18,073 bases of DNA, taken from NCBI GenBank assembly GCA_028292565.1, contig JAQGMD010000116.1:1-18073 (forward strand). Reading direction: 5' to 3'. The DNA comes from Burkholderia sp. (GTDB taxonomy: Bacteria > Pseudomonadota > Gammaproteobacteria > Burkholderiales > Burkholderiaceae). The notes beneath the pieces were generated by a model. The model was given only the letters and a program-made list of their open reading frames with translations, was not told where the DNA came from and searched no databases. Every line of letters begins with the position of its first letter. The stretch's first letter is position 1. The position numbers and the translations under genes are program-made. Below are positions 7,895-14,827 of the stretch, one piece after another.

Positions 7895-8869
7895 TTAATC
7901 AGGAACGCGCAAGCGCTTTGCCACCTGCAGGCAATGTTCGACCTGCTCGGTGATCGGGGCCGGTATCGGCTGCTCGCCGCGAAGCGCTGCCTGTATCCAC
8001 TGGGCGGTTGTTGCGGCGTCACTCTGCGAAGGCAGCGGCGGCATCTCATTGACCGGCTCTTGCTTTTGTACCAGCACCGTACGCTGGTGATTGTGAAACC
8101 ATTCAATCTGCTGCCCGCGCTTCGCGTTCGCCACCGTTTCTCCCTCGGTGCCTCGCATGAGGAACGCATCGCCTCGTTCCGGCGGCGCGGCCGTGCTGAA
8201 ATAACCGGCGAGCATTGCCAGGTATTCCGGGTGGGTGTATGAAGTCATACGCAACGCCGGCGCGTCAAACGGCTGCATGATTTTGACCAGGGTATGAGTT
8301 GAATTGCGCACGCCCAGTATTTTCCGCAACGACAGCAAATGTGCCATGCGCGGCGCCAGCGCCTGGATCGGCATGAACACCGGTTCACGCCGGGCGAAAT
8401 GGCTCTCGGCCTCGCGTATCGAACCGGCAAATGCAAAGCCGAGTTCTTGCAGGATCTCCGCCGTGGTGACGCGTCCCGGATCACGTGCGACGCCATGGAT
8501 CAGTACTGGTACGCCTTCGCGCGCCAGCAGCATGGCCAGTAGCGGCGTCAGGTTTGGCATCTGGCGCGAGCCGTTATAGCTGGGGATTACTACCGGCGCA
8601 TAGTCACCGGCGGGCGCAGGCAACTTGTCGAACGACGCTTCGGCGGCATCGAGGAAGCCGGCGATTTCGTCCACGGACTCGCCCTTGATGCGCATGGCCA
8701 GCATGATGCCGCCCATTTCCAGATCGGAAACGCGGCCGTCGAGCATCGCGGCGTACAGTTGAAAAGCATCTTCGCGCGACATGCTGCGCGCGCCTTTCTT
8801 GCCGCGGCCGATTTCCTTGATGAAGCGGGCGGCGTGGAAAGGTTCAGTTGGTGTGTGAGAGTGTTCCAT
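7895..8869 (-). CDS. ybiB: TrpD2-family DNA-binding protein YbiB
   Basis: A 324-residue protein with the fold of anthranilate phosphoribosyltransferase (TrpD), here of the YbiB/TrpD2 type. E. coli YbiB is described as a dimeric nucleic-acid-binding protein without the TrpD reaction. The N-terminal domain (about 10-75) includes [21 protein letters not shown] and the helix [31 protein letters not shown] pattern of TrpD. Where TrpD enzymes have the glycine-rich GTGGD phosphoribosyl-pyrophosphate site, this protein has [14 protein letters not shown] (about 95-108), which argues against enzymatic TrpD. The segment [17 protein letters not shown] is typical of YbiB. The chosen ATG lacks a clear Shine-Dalgarno sequence. 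It is divergent from tsaD and followed by the HI0933-type flavoprotein gene. Confidence 0.85.
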   Translation of the reverse strand: MEHSHTPTEPFHAARFIKEIGRGKKGARSMSREDAFQLYAAMLDGRVSDLEMGGIMLAMRIKGESVDEIAGFLDAAEASFDKLPAPAGDYAPVVIPSYNGSRQMPNLTPLLAMLLAREGVPVLIHGVARDPGRVTTAEILQELGFAFAGSIREAESHFARREPVFMPIQALAPRMAHLLSLRKILGVRNSTHTLVKIMQPFDAPALRMTSYTHPEYLAMLAGYFSTAAPPERGDAFLMRGTEGETVANAKRGQQIEWFHNHQRTVLVQKQEPVNEMPPLPSQSDAATTAQWIQAALRGEQPIPAPITEQVEHCLQVAKRLRVPD

Positions 8870-8898
8870 TCGCGAAGGGTACTACGAACCGGGTACGA

Positions 8899-8929
8899 TT
8901 GCCTCGTGCCTCCGGCTTTCCTTTACAAT
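8899..8929 (+). promoter_or_regulatory. Candidate tsaD promoter
   Basis: TACAAT (8924-8929) matches five of six -10 positions. TTGCCT (8899-8904) matches four of six -35 positions, but the spacer is 19 bases, longer than ideal. A start near 8936 would leave a leader of about 31 bases before the tsaD ATG. Position in the 97-bp gap with divergent ybiB supports it. Confidence 0.4.
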
Positions 8930-8966
8930 GACGCTTTGCAAAACCTGCCTTTCCTCTTCCCATTCC

Positions 8967-9995
8967 ATGATAGTCCTCGGCGTCGAATCCTCCTGCGATG
9001 AAACCGGCCTTGCGTTGTACGACACGCAACGGGGCTTGCTTGCGCATTCCTTGTATTCGCAAGTCGCAATGCATGAGGAATACGGCGGCGTGGTGCCGGA
9101 ACTGGCTTCGCGCGATCACGTGCGACGCGCCATTCCGCTGCTCGAGCAGGTACTTGCCGATAGCGCGATTCCCCGTTCTGCAATCGATGCGATCGCCTAT
9201 ACGCAAGGGCCGGGACTCGCCGGCGCATTGCTGGTCGGCGCGTCAATTGCATGCGGTTTCGGGCTGGCGATAGACAGGCCGGTACTTGGCGTCCACCATC
9301 TGGAAGGACACCTGCTGTCGCCGCTGCTGGCAAGCGATCCGCCGGCATTTCCATTCGTTGCATTGCTGATTTCCGGCGGTCATACGCAATTGATGCGCGT
9401 CGATGGTGTCGGTCAATACATCATGCTTGGAGAGACCCTGGACGATGCGGCGGGCGAAGCATTCGACAAATCGGCCAAGCTGCTCGGACTCGGCTATCCG
9501 GGCGGTCCGGCGATTTCACGGCTTGCCGAGTTTGGTGACCCCGGTGCATACAAGCTGCCGCGCCCGATGCTCCATTCGAAAGACCTGAACTTCAGCTTTT
9601 CCGGACTGAAGACCGCGGTGCTGACGGTCGTGAAAAACCAGACAACCAACATCTGCGAACAGGACAAAGCGAATATCGCGCGAGCATTTGTAGATGCGAT
9701 CGTCGATGTGCTGGTGGCGAAATGCATCACAGCATTGAAACACACGGGCTTGAAGCGGTTGGTCATTGCCGGCGGCGTCGGCGCTAACAATCAATTGCGC
9801 GCGGCATTGAATGCGGCTGCCGAAAAAAAGCGCTTCCGTGTGTTTTATCCAGAGCTGGAATTTTGCACCGACAACGGCGCGATGATTGCATTTGCCGGCG
9901 CGATGCGTTTGCAAATCAATCCGGAAGCGGCCAAGCGGGATTACGCATTCAATGTGCGGCCGCGGTGGCCGCTGGATGAACTGCGCACGACCTAG
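8967..9995 (+). CDS. tsaD: tRNA N6-adenosine threonylcarbamoyltransferase TsaD
   Basis: A 342-residue ASKHA-fold protein (Kae1/YgjD/Gcp) that transfers the threonylcarbamoyl group to A37 of ANN-decoding tRNAs, acting with TsaB and TsaE. The start [19 protein letters not shown] is the family signature. Metal ligands are H111 and H115 (HHLEGH) and D302 ([10 protein letters not shown]). Nucleotide-site motifs are SGGHT (136-140), [14 protein letters not shown] (155-168) and AGGVGAN (268-274). An in-frame ATG at 8928 would add 13 residues, but it overlaps the presumed -10 box, so 8967 is used although no Shine-Dalgarno is evident. The TAG stop is the first three bases of a 244-bp inverted-repeat element. 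tRNA-Ile2 in this window reads ANN codons and would be a substrate, which is coincidental. Confidence 0.97.
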   Translation: MIVLGVESSCDETGLALYDTQRGLLAHSLYSQVAMHEEYGGVVPELASRDHVRRAIPLLEQVLADSAIPRSAIDAIAYTQGPGLAGALLVGASIACGFGLAIDRPVLGVHHLEGHLLSPLLASDPPAFPFVALLISGGHTQLMRVDGVGQYIMLGETLDDAAGEAFDKSAKLLGLGYPGGPAISRLAEFGDPGAYKLPRPMLHSKDLNFSFSGLKTAVLTVVKNQTTNICEQDKANIARAFVDAIVDVLVAKCITALKHTGLKRLVIAGGVGANNQLRAALNAAAEKKRFRVFYPELEFCTDNGAMIAFAGAMRLQINPEAAKRDYAFNVRPRWPLDELRTT

Positions 9996-10236
9996 AGCGG
10001 ATTTCATGTCAGTGTAGGGAGCCGCGTTTGACGGATCGCCGCCCGACCAGAAGGGGTGCAGCGCTAGACGCCTCGATGCACCCCTTCTGGTCGAACCCCT
10101 CGGGCAGTCCCGGGAACCGGCCGCCTGCGTTCCTTATGGTTGCTTGCCGCAGCTGCGCTACGACGCTATTCCGTGCCCGGCATTCAACCGGTTCCCGGGG
10201 CTGCGCGGCCCCTACACTGACATGAAATCTGCTCTA
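9993..10236. mobile_element. 244-bp MITE-like element with terminal inverted repeats
   Basis: The left end (9993-10026) and right end (10236-10204, reversed) are inverted copies beginning TAGAGC, then G/A, then GATTTCATGTCAG, TGTAGGG and GCCGCG, with one mismatch and one single-base gap over about 33 bases. The outermost TA on both sides could be a duplicated TA target site. The interior has two more perfect inverted repeats: GACCAGAAGGGGTGCA (10045-10060) with 10077-10092, and CCCGGGAACCGG (10109-10120) with 10188-10199. There is no open frame of note. Its ends supply the TAG stops of tsaD and mgtC. Size, ends and lack of genes fit a MITE or a related structured repeat. Mobility is inferred because only one copy is visible. 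Confidence 0.7.
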
Positions 10237-10929
10237 ATCACCGGTCGGCGATAACTGAAACGCCTTCACGCGATCCCACGTGCGCACATGGTCTGCAAGC
10301 CTGCGTGTATTCTCGGCATCAATTGTGCGTATCACCATCCGGTATTCAAAATACGCCTGGTCGTCGGTGACCCGATAGCTCATGTTGGCGACCGTAAAAC
10401 CGTGTTCCTTGAGGAGCGCCCTGACCTGCTCTTCCGGAATTGCGTCGTGCCTCGCGAAGCGCAGCAAGTGGTGCGCATAAGATTGAGACGGCATCATTGC
10501 TTCGATCCAGCGAAACAGCGACAGGATGCCTACGGTAAGCGCCGTTGCAACGATGGCCGGGTAATAGAAGCCTATGCCGATCAGCACACCTATGGCCGCA
10601 GTAATCCAGATTGATGCGGCGGTCGTCAAGCCGCGCACGCTCAATCCCTCCTTGAAAATGACGCCGGCTCCGAGAAAACCGATTCCGGTCATGATGCCCT
10701 GCGCCATCCGCGTCGGGTCGGTCTGCACGGCGAACGGCACGGCTGCCTGCGGCAACCACCTCGATTGGTAGAGCGTGACCAGCATCAGCAAGCTGGATGT
10801 CAGGCACACCAGCGTGTGCGTCCGGAAACCGGCGGGGCGGGCGTGGAAGCTTCTCTCCAGGCCGATGATTCCGCCTGCGACCAGCGCACCGAGCAGATGT
10901 ATCGCGATTACTGCATAGTCAGTGTCCAT
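10234..10929 (-). CDS. mgtC: MgtC/SapB-family membrane protein
   Basis: A 231-residue inner-membrane protein of the MgtC/SapB family. Some members aid survival at low magnesium or inside host cells and act on the F1Fo ATPase; others have unclear roles. The N-terminal part (about 1-142) has roughly five hydrophobic helices with the family motifs GGIIGLERSFHARPAGFRTH (19-38), then DPTRMAQGIMTGIGFLGAG (71-89) and GLTTAASIWITAAIG (100-114). The C-terminal part (about 150-231) is a soluble ACT-like domain found in the longer members. The ATG at 10929 has a poor Shine-Dalgarno. The TAG stop lies in the right end of the adjacent inverted-repeat element. It is 65 bases after plsY; no magnesium-sensing leader is seen in that short gap. 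Confidence 0.88.
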   Translation of the reverse strand: MDTDYAVIAIHLLGALVAGGIIGLERSFHARPAGFRTHTLVCLTSSLLMLVTLYQSRWLPQAAVPFAVQTDPTRMAQGIMTGIGFLGAGVIFKEGLSVRGLTTAASIWITAAIGVLIGIGFYYPAIVATALTVGILSLFRWIEAMMPSQSYAHHLLRFARHDAIPEEQVRALLKEHGFTVANMSYRVTDDQAYFEYRMVIRTIDAENTRRLADHVRTWDRVKAFQLSPTGD

Positions 10930-10994
10930 CGGGGGCTCTCGACGACTGAAACATGTTTTAAGGCGAAACGGTCTTCAGTATAAGACGCTGCCCG

Positions 10995-11600
10995 CTACTT
11001 TTTCTTGCTGCCGATGCGGCTCTCCTTGCCGGTCATCAGGTTCGAGATGTTCTTGCGATGGCGATAAATCAACAGGCCGCTCATCACCAGCACGGCCAGC
11101 AACTGCGGGTCGAATCCGAACAGCAGTCCGTAGTAGAACGGTGCGAATACACTGGCGACCAGCGCAGCCAGTGATGAATAGCGGAACGCATAAGCAACGA
11201 TCAGCCAGGTTGCCATTGTCGCCAGCCCAAGCCATGGATTCAGGCCGAGCAGCACGCCTAATGCAGTAGCGACGCCCTTGCCGCCGACAAAGCGGAAGAA
11301 TACCGGCCACAAGTGACCGAGGAATACCGCCAGCGCCACCAGTGCAATTCCGCTGTCTTCCAGTCCGTATTGCGGGCCGTACTTCTGGGCCAGCCAGACC
11401 GCGAGCCATCCTTTGAAGCCGTCGCCAAGCAGCGTCAATACCGCCGCTGCCTTATTTCCGCTGCGCAGGACATTGGTCGCACCGGGATTTTTCGATCCAT
11501 AAGTACGCGGATCGTCGAGGCCGAATACCTTGCTGACGACGACAGCAAATGAAATCGAGCCGATCAGGTAAGCGGCAATCGTAAACAGGACGGTATTCAT
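10995..11600 (-). CDS. plsY: Glycerol-3-phosphate acyltransferase PlsY
   Basis: A 201-residue inner-membrane enzyme that moves an acyl group from acyl-phosphate to glycerol-3-phosphate, the first step of phospholipid synthesis with PlsX. The three family motifs are present: [11 protein letters not shown] (about 13-23), [17 protein letters not shown] (34-50) and [17 protein letters not shown] (about 96-112). About five hydrophobic segments and the basic tail [13 protein letters not shown] fit. Two ATG codons stand side by side. The second (11600) is chosen because AAGGGAG is then spaced normally, while the first (11603) touches it. The gene lies about 40 bases after ybaK on the same strand and probably shares its transcript. 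Confidence 0.95.
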   Translation of the reverse strand: MNTVLFTIAAYLIGSISFAVVVSKVFGLDDPRTYGSKNPGATNVLRSGNKAAAVLTLLGDGFKGWLAVWLAQKYGPQYGLEDSGIALVALAVFLGHLWPVFFRFVGGKGVATALGVLLGLNPWLGLATMATWLIVAYAFRYSSLAALVASVFAPFYYGLLFGFDPQLLAVLVMSGLLIYRHRKNISNLMTGKESRIGSKKK

Positions 11601-11639
11601 CATCTCCCTTTTTAAAACCTTTAACTTCTTATTGAGAAC

Positions 11640-12131
11640 TCATTCTTCGAGTGCGCAGTGGACCGCCTTGATGGGCAGCACATTGTCCAGCACCTGCGGA
11701 TCGATCCCGACCAGATAACCGCGGCGTCCGCCGTTGATATAAATTTTATCGAGGTCGAGTACGCTTTGTTCGACGTAGACCGGCATCGCTTTCTTTGTCC
11801 CGAATGGAGATGTACCTCCCACCAGGAAACCGGAGTGTCGATTGGCCACTTCGGGCTTGCATGGCTCCACCGATTTGCAGCCGATCTGGCGCGCCAGGTT
11901 TTTGGTCGATACTTTGCGGTCGCCATGCATCAATACGATGAGCGGCTTGGATGATTCGTCCTGCATGACCAGGGTCTTGACGACAGCATGCTCGTCCACG
12001 CCCAGTTCACGCGCGGACACCGCGGTGCCGCCGTGCTCTTCGTATTCATAAGGATGCTCGGTAAAGCCGATGCCGTGCTTACGCAGAAATTGCGTCGCCG
12101 GCGTCTCCGAAATGTGCTCCTTCTTTGCCAT
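11640..12131 (-). CDS. ybaK: Cys-tRNA(Pro) deacylase YbaK
   Basis: A 163-residue trans-editing hydrolase that removes cysteine mischarged on tRNA-Pro. It belongs to the YbaK/EbsC branch of the INS domain family. Visible motifs are ETPATQFLRKHGIGFTEHPYEY (9-30), the catalytic lysine in HAVVKTLVM (K52), GGTSPFGTKKAMPVYVE (105-121) and INGGRRGYLVGID (132-144). Length is typical of the family (about 155-165). Two in-frame ATG codons, 12137 and 12131, are possible, and neither has a Shine-Dalgarno sequence. The second gives MAKKEH, the more usual start. It is divergent from the phasin gene across a 470-base gap and upstream of plsY. Confidence 0.93.
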   Translation of the reverse strand: MAKKEHISETPATQFLRKHGIGFTEHPYEYEEHGGTAVSARELGVDEHAVVKTLVMQDESSKPLIVLMHGDRKVSTKNLARQIGCKSVEPCKPEVANRHSGFLVGGTSPFGTKKAMPVYVEQSVLDLDKIYINGGRRGYLVGIDPQVLDNVLPIKAVHCALEE

Positions 12132-12137
12132 GCGCAC

Positions 12138-12480
12138 TATGCTTATTCAGCTTGTCTAAAAATTGGACCACATTATGCAACAAGAAAGTGGCTTTGCGAT
12201 GCCCGGGCGTCATCGTTCCGCTCCCATGACGCGGCATCCTCGGAACTCAGCAGAGATGCGTCAAACAGATTTCAATCGGGACCAGGAAACGCCGCACTGA
12301 GGCAGAACTTTTTGCAGTCCGCCTATCTAAGCGGTAGGCGAAGCATATTCACTTTCAGTTACCTGGTTCCCCCAGGCAGTCAACAAGTGACTGTTCGCCG
12401 GCAGCAAGGCCGGTGGTTTCGCGACCTTGGCAGTCCTCTCCCGCCTCACGCGAATTCGACAAGCATTGCATACATGACAA
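12138..12480. other. Gene-free divergent region, possibly structured
   Basis: No convincing gene is seen between ybaK and the phasin promoter. Open frames here have no family character. Bases 12293-12452 contain a run of short perfect stems: CGCCTA/TAGGCG (12320-12340), CCTGG/CCAGG (12362-12376), CAGTCA/TGACTG (12377-12393) and CCGGC/GCCGG (12398-12413). All are enclosed by TGAGGC (12298-12303) pairing with GCCTCA (12443-12448). It might be a small structured RNA or decayed sequence. It did not match 6S, 4.5S, tmRNA or RNase P RNA as I know them. Confidence 0.3.
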
Positions 12481-12515
12481 CAAGCTATTTTTGTGCAATG
12501 CACAAAAATAGCTTG
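12481..12515. promoter_or_regulatory. Perfect 35-bp palindrome, likely operator of the phasin gene
   Basis: CAAGCTATTTTTGTGCA (12481-12497), a central A, then its exact inverted copy (12499-12515). Its right edge covers the TTG of the -35 box of the phasin promoter. The core GTGCA-A-TGCAC resembles TGC/GCA-type sites bound by PhaR repressors of polyhydroxybutyrate genes. PhaR binding is inferred. Confidence 0.6.
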
Positions 12516-12540
12516 ACTTCCGTAGTTCAATCCTTACAAT
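12513..12540 (+). promoter_or_regulatory. Sigma-70 promoter of the phasin gene
   Basis: TTGACT (12513-12518, five of six), 16-base spacer, TACAAT (12535-12540, five of six). Start of transcription near 12547, leader about 63 bases. It is flanked by the 35-bp palindrome upstream and a TGCA dyad at the start site. Confidence 0.7.
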
Positions 12541-12553
12541 TGGAATTGTTGCG

Positions 12554-12566
12554 GTGCACAATGCAC
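12554..12566. promoter_or_regulatory. Second TGCA dyad downstream of phasin promoter
   Basis: GTGCA-CAA-TGCAC, a perfect 5-bp dyad with a 3-base centre just after the predicted start of transcription. It repeats the GTGCA/TGCAC half-sites of the palindrome 60 bases upstream, as expected for a repressor binding on both sides of a promoter. Confidence 0.45.
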
Positions 12567-12609
12567 GATATTTTCTGCTTCCCCTAACGCATTACCAAAG
12601 GAGAATTGT

Positions 12610-13188
12610 ATGTTTCCGATGAATGAACAACTAACCAATGCTGCCAAAGCAAACCTTGATTCGCAGTTGTCGATCCTGACCACGCTCACCGCCAAGGCCT
12701 TTGAAAGCATGGAAAAAGTCGTCGACCTGAACCTGAATGCCGCCAAGGCCACGCTGGAAGATTCCGCGGTCGCTGCGAGGCAATTGCTGGCCGCGAAAGA
12801 CCCGCAGGAATTCCTTTCGCTGACCGCAGCGCAGGCACAGCCGACCGCCGCCAAGGCAATCGCATATAGCCGCCACCTGGCTGGCATCGCCTCGACCGCA
12901 CAGGCTGAATTTACCCGTGCCGCCGAAGAGCAGATCGCCGAAACCGGACGCAAAGTCTCGGCACTGGTCGACGACGTATCGAAGAACGCGCCGGCCGGTT
13001 CGGAAAACGTGATTGCGATCATGAAGTCCGCCATCGGCAACGCCAGCGCCGGCTACGAACAATTCACGAAGACCACCAAACAGGCGGTCGAGGTGATGGA
13101 AGCAAATCTGAACACGGCAGTGAACCAGTTTTCGCATGCCGCCGAACAGACTGCAAGCAGTGCGGCCAGCCGCCCACGCAAGCAGTAA
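12610..13188 (+). CDS. phaP: Phasin family protein (polyhydroxyalkanoate granule protein)
   Basis: A 192-residue phasin that coats polyhydroxybutyrate granules and controls their size and number. It is almost entirely helical and Ala-rich, with no membrane helix or signal peptide. The pattern is that of the betaproteobacterial phasin family (TIGR01841/Phasin_2): a start like NEQLTNAAKANLDSQLSILT, then AFESMEKVVDLNLNAAKATLEDS, LAAKDPQEFLSLTAAQAQPTAAKAIAYSRHL and a C-terminal amphipathic segment TTKQAVEVMEANLNTAV ahead of a basic tail. AAGGAGA lies 6 bases before the ATG, a strong Shine-Dalgarno. Single-gene transcript with its own promoter and terminator. Presence implies the host makes PHB, but the synthase is not in the window. 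Confidence 0.93.
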   Translation: MFPMNEQLTNAAKANLDSQLSILTTLTAKAFESMEKVVDLNLNAAKATLEDSAVAARQLLAAKDPQEFLSLTAAQAQPTAAKAIAYSRHLAGIASTAQAEFTRAAEEQIAETGRKVSALVDDVSKNAPAGSENVIAIMKSAIGNASAGYEQFTKTTKQAVEVMEANLNTAVNQFSHAAEQTASSAASRPRKQ

Positions 13189-13205
13189 TCGTTCCGACAA
13201 CATGA

Positions 13206-13237
13206 AAACGGGCGCAACCGCGGCCCGTTTGCTTTTT
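13206..13237 (+). terminator. Intrinsic terminator after phasin gene
   Basis: AAACGGGC (13206-13213) pairs perfectly with GCCCGTTT (13223-13230) and is followed by GCTTTTTC. It begins 17 bases after the phasin stop. On the minus strand the same hairpin is followed by TCATG, with TTTT counted partly in the stem, so it may also end xerD transcripts weakly. Confidence 0.8.
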
Positions 13238-13250
13238 CCGGATAAATTTG

Positions 13251-14189
13251 TCACCCGCGCGGGTGATGTTCTGCGTGCAGTTTCTTCAGGCGTTCACGCG
13301 CGACGTGCGTATAAATCTGCGTGGTCGAAATATCGGCATGTCCGAGCAACAGTTGCACGACGCGCAAGTCGGCGCCATGATTCAACAGGTGCGTAGCAAA
13401 TGCATGGCGCATGGTATGCGGCGATAACGGCGCATTGATATCGGCTTTGAGCGCGTGTTTTTTGATCAGCGTCCAGAACATCTGTCGCGTCATCGCGCCA
13501 CCACGCGCAGTGACAAAGAGAGCGTCCGCTATCTGTCCATTCAGGATCACCGGGCGTCCCTCCTTCAGGTAGCGCTCGATCCACGCACGCGCCTCTTCGC
13601 CGAAGGGCACCAGCCGGGTTTTGTTGCCCTTGCCGGTGACGCGTAGCACGCCTTCGTTCATCCCGAGCTCGATCGTTTTCAACAACACCAGTTCCGACAC
13701 GCGCAACCCGCTCGCGTACATCAATTCCACCATGGTGCGGTCGCGCAGGCCCAGCGGCGTATTCACGTCGGGCGCGGCCAGCAGCGCCTCGACCTGCGTC
13801 TCCGACAAGGTCTTCGGCAACCGTGGCGCCTGCTTTGCCGATTTCATTTTCAGGCAGGGGTCGACGCTGATCCTGTTTTGCCTGAGCAAGAGTTGATAGA
13901 AACGCTTCAGTACCGCGAGGCGCCGGTTGGCGGACGCCGGCTTGGTACTCTCGTGCCTGGCCGCAAAGTAGGCATCCAGGTCTACCTTCGCGGCGGCGTA
14001 CAGGGTCTTACCCCGTTGGCTCTGCAGCCAGTTTGCAAACAGGGTCATGTCGCGCCGGTAGGCGTCCAGTGAGTTTTTTGCAAGGCCGTCTTCCAGCCAT
14101 AAGGTATCGCAGAATTCATCGATAGCCGATTGGCTGCCGACGTCAGCCATGGTTGGATCACTTCCTTGCCGGGAGGCTGCAGTCTTCAT
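13251..14189 (-). CDS. xerD: Tyrosine recombinase XerD
   Basis: A 312-residue site-specific recombinase that, with XerC and FtsK, resolves chromosome dimers at dif. The N-terminal SAM-like DNA-binding domain is about 22-112, including FCDTLWLEDGLAKNSLDAYRRDM. The catalytic domain carries the full set R163 (ASGLRVSEL), K187 (GKGNKTR), H258 and R261 (SPHTMRHAFATHL), H284 (LLGHADISTTQ) and the nucleophile Y293 (QIYTHV). It is assigned to XerD rather than XerC by overall character and by LRVVQLLLGHADISTTQIYTHVA-type ending; moderately sure. The ATG at 14189 overlaps the ogt stop as ATGA, suggesting coupling. Met14 (14150) would give 299 residues, the E. coli XerD length being 298, and AAGGA stands 12 bases before it. 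Confidence 0.92.
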   Translation of the reverse strand: MKTAASRQGSDPTMADVGSQSAIDEFCDTLWLEDGLAKNSLDAYRRDMTLFANWLQSQRGKTLYAAAKVDLDAYFAARHESTKPASANRRLAVLKRFYQLLLRQNRISVDPCLKMKSAKQAPRLPKTLSETQVEALLAAPDVNTPLGLRDRTMVELMYASGLRVSELVLLKTIELGMNEGVLRVTGKGNKTRLVPFGEEARAWIERYLKEGRPVILNGQIADALFVTARGGAMTRQMFWTLIKKHALKADINAPLSPHTMRHAFATHLLNHGADLRVVQLLLGHADISTTQIYTHVARERLKKLHAEHHPRG

Positions 14190-14689
14190 CGATAAACCGT
14201 CACACTTTCGTGAGCGAGCAGCCAGCGTTTTACGCCGAGATGAAAGCCGGTTTCATCATCGTTATTGGAAAAACCGCCGAGGCCTCCGCTGGCGGTCACC
14301 CGGTGGCACGGTATCACCAGCGGGAACCAGTTGGCGCCACATGCCTGTCCCACAGCGCGTGGCGCCGACTGGATAAGCCTGGCGACCTCGCCATAGGTAA
14401 GGACGTCACCGCGGGGAATGCCGGCGATGGCGCCCCACACCTTGCGCTGGAACACTGTGCCCACCTCCGCCAGGGGCAGGTCAAAACGGAAATCAGGGTC
14501 GGAGAAGTAGCGCTCGACTTGCCTTGCGCATTGCTCTGACAGTTGGTCCACCGGTGCTTTTTCAGCGAACGAGGACGGCAGGTAAACCAGTTCGCGCACC
14601 AGCCCGGGCTCGACGCGAATGCCGATGGCGCCAAATGGCGCTTCAACGATCGCGGAGAACAGCTGACTGCTCGCCTGGCTACTGCTCAT
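14186..14689 (-). CDS. ogt: Methylated-DNA--protein-cysteine methyltransferase
   Basis: A suicide repair protein that moves the alkyl group from O6-alkylguanine to its own cysteine. The active-site motif is IPCHRVTA, and it follows the conserved AVGQACGANWFPLVIPCHR stretch. The DNA-binding helix region VFQRKVWGAIAGIPRGDVLTYGEVARLI and the GGLGGF after the active site are normal for Ogt/AdaB-type proteins. I use the ATG at 14689 (167 residues). ATG codons at 14713 and 14740 are also in frame, but 14740 touches the U-run of the tctA terminator, and none of the three has a Shine-Dalgarno. GATAAT just before 14689, with TTGTGG 16 bases further up, could be a promoter for a nearly leaderless message. 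The gene is followed by xerD with an ATGA overlap. Confidence 0.9.
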   Translation of the reverse strand: MSSSQASSQLFSAIVEAPFGAIGIRVEPGLVRELVYLPSSFAEKAPVDQLSEQCARQVERYFSDPDFRFDLPLAEVGTVFQRKVWGAIAGIPRGDVLTYGEVARLIQSAPRAVGQACGANWFPLVIPCHRVTASGGLGGFSNNDDETGFHLGVKRWLLAHESVTVYR

Positions 14690-14740
14690 TTGATTATCTG
14701 GTGACTTGCGCATGCCACAAGGATAAAGCAAAACATGCAC

Positions 14741-14781
14741 AAAAAAAATCGGCGCGCCCCATTTAAGGAGCGCGCCGATTT
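14741..14781 (-). terminator. Strong intrinsic terminator after tctA
   Basis: On the minus strand AAATCGGCGCGC (14781-14770) pairs perfectly with GCGCGCCGATTT (14757-14746) around a 12-base loop, and the run of T continues to 14741 for eight in total. It lies 46 bases past the tctA stop and separates the tct operon from ogt. Confidence 0.9.
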
Positions 14782-14827
14782 CAGGATCGCGTTGCCGCCT
14801 GTCCGAAGACGGCGGCCGGGAAGATGA

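Noticed and set aside
10930..10994. Possible magnesium-sensing leader (M-box or mgtC-type leader) before mgtC
   Set aside because: The gap is only 65 bases, too short for an M-box. Only a small palindrome, AAACATGTTT (10949-10958), is seen.
11988..12587. A 199-codon plus-strand frame running from within ybaK to the phasin promoter
   Set aside because: It overlaps ybaK antisense and the phasin operator and promoter, its composition is unlike a protein, and it has no Shine-Dalgarno sequence.
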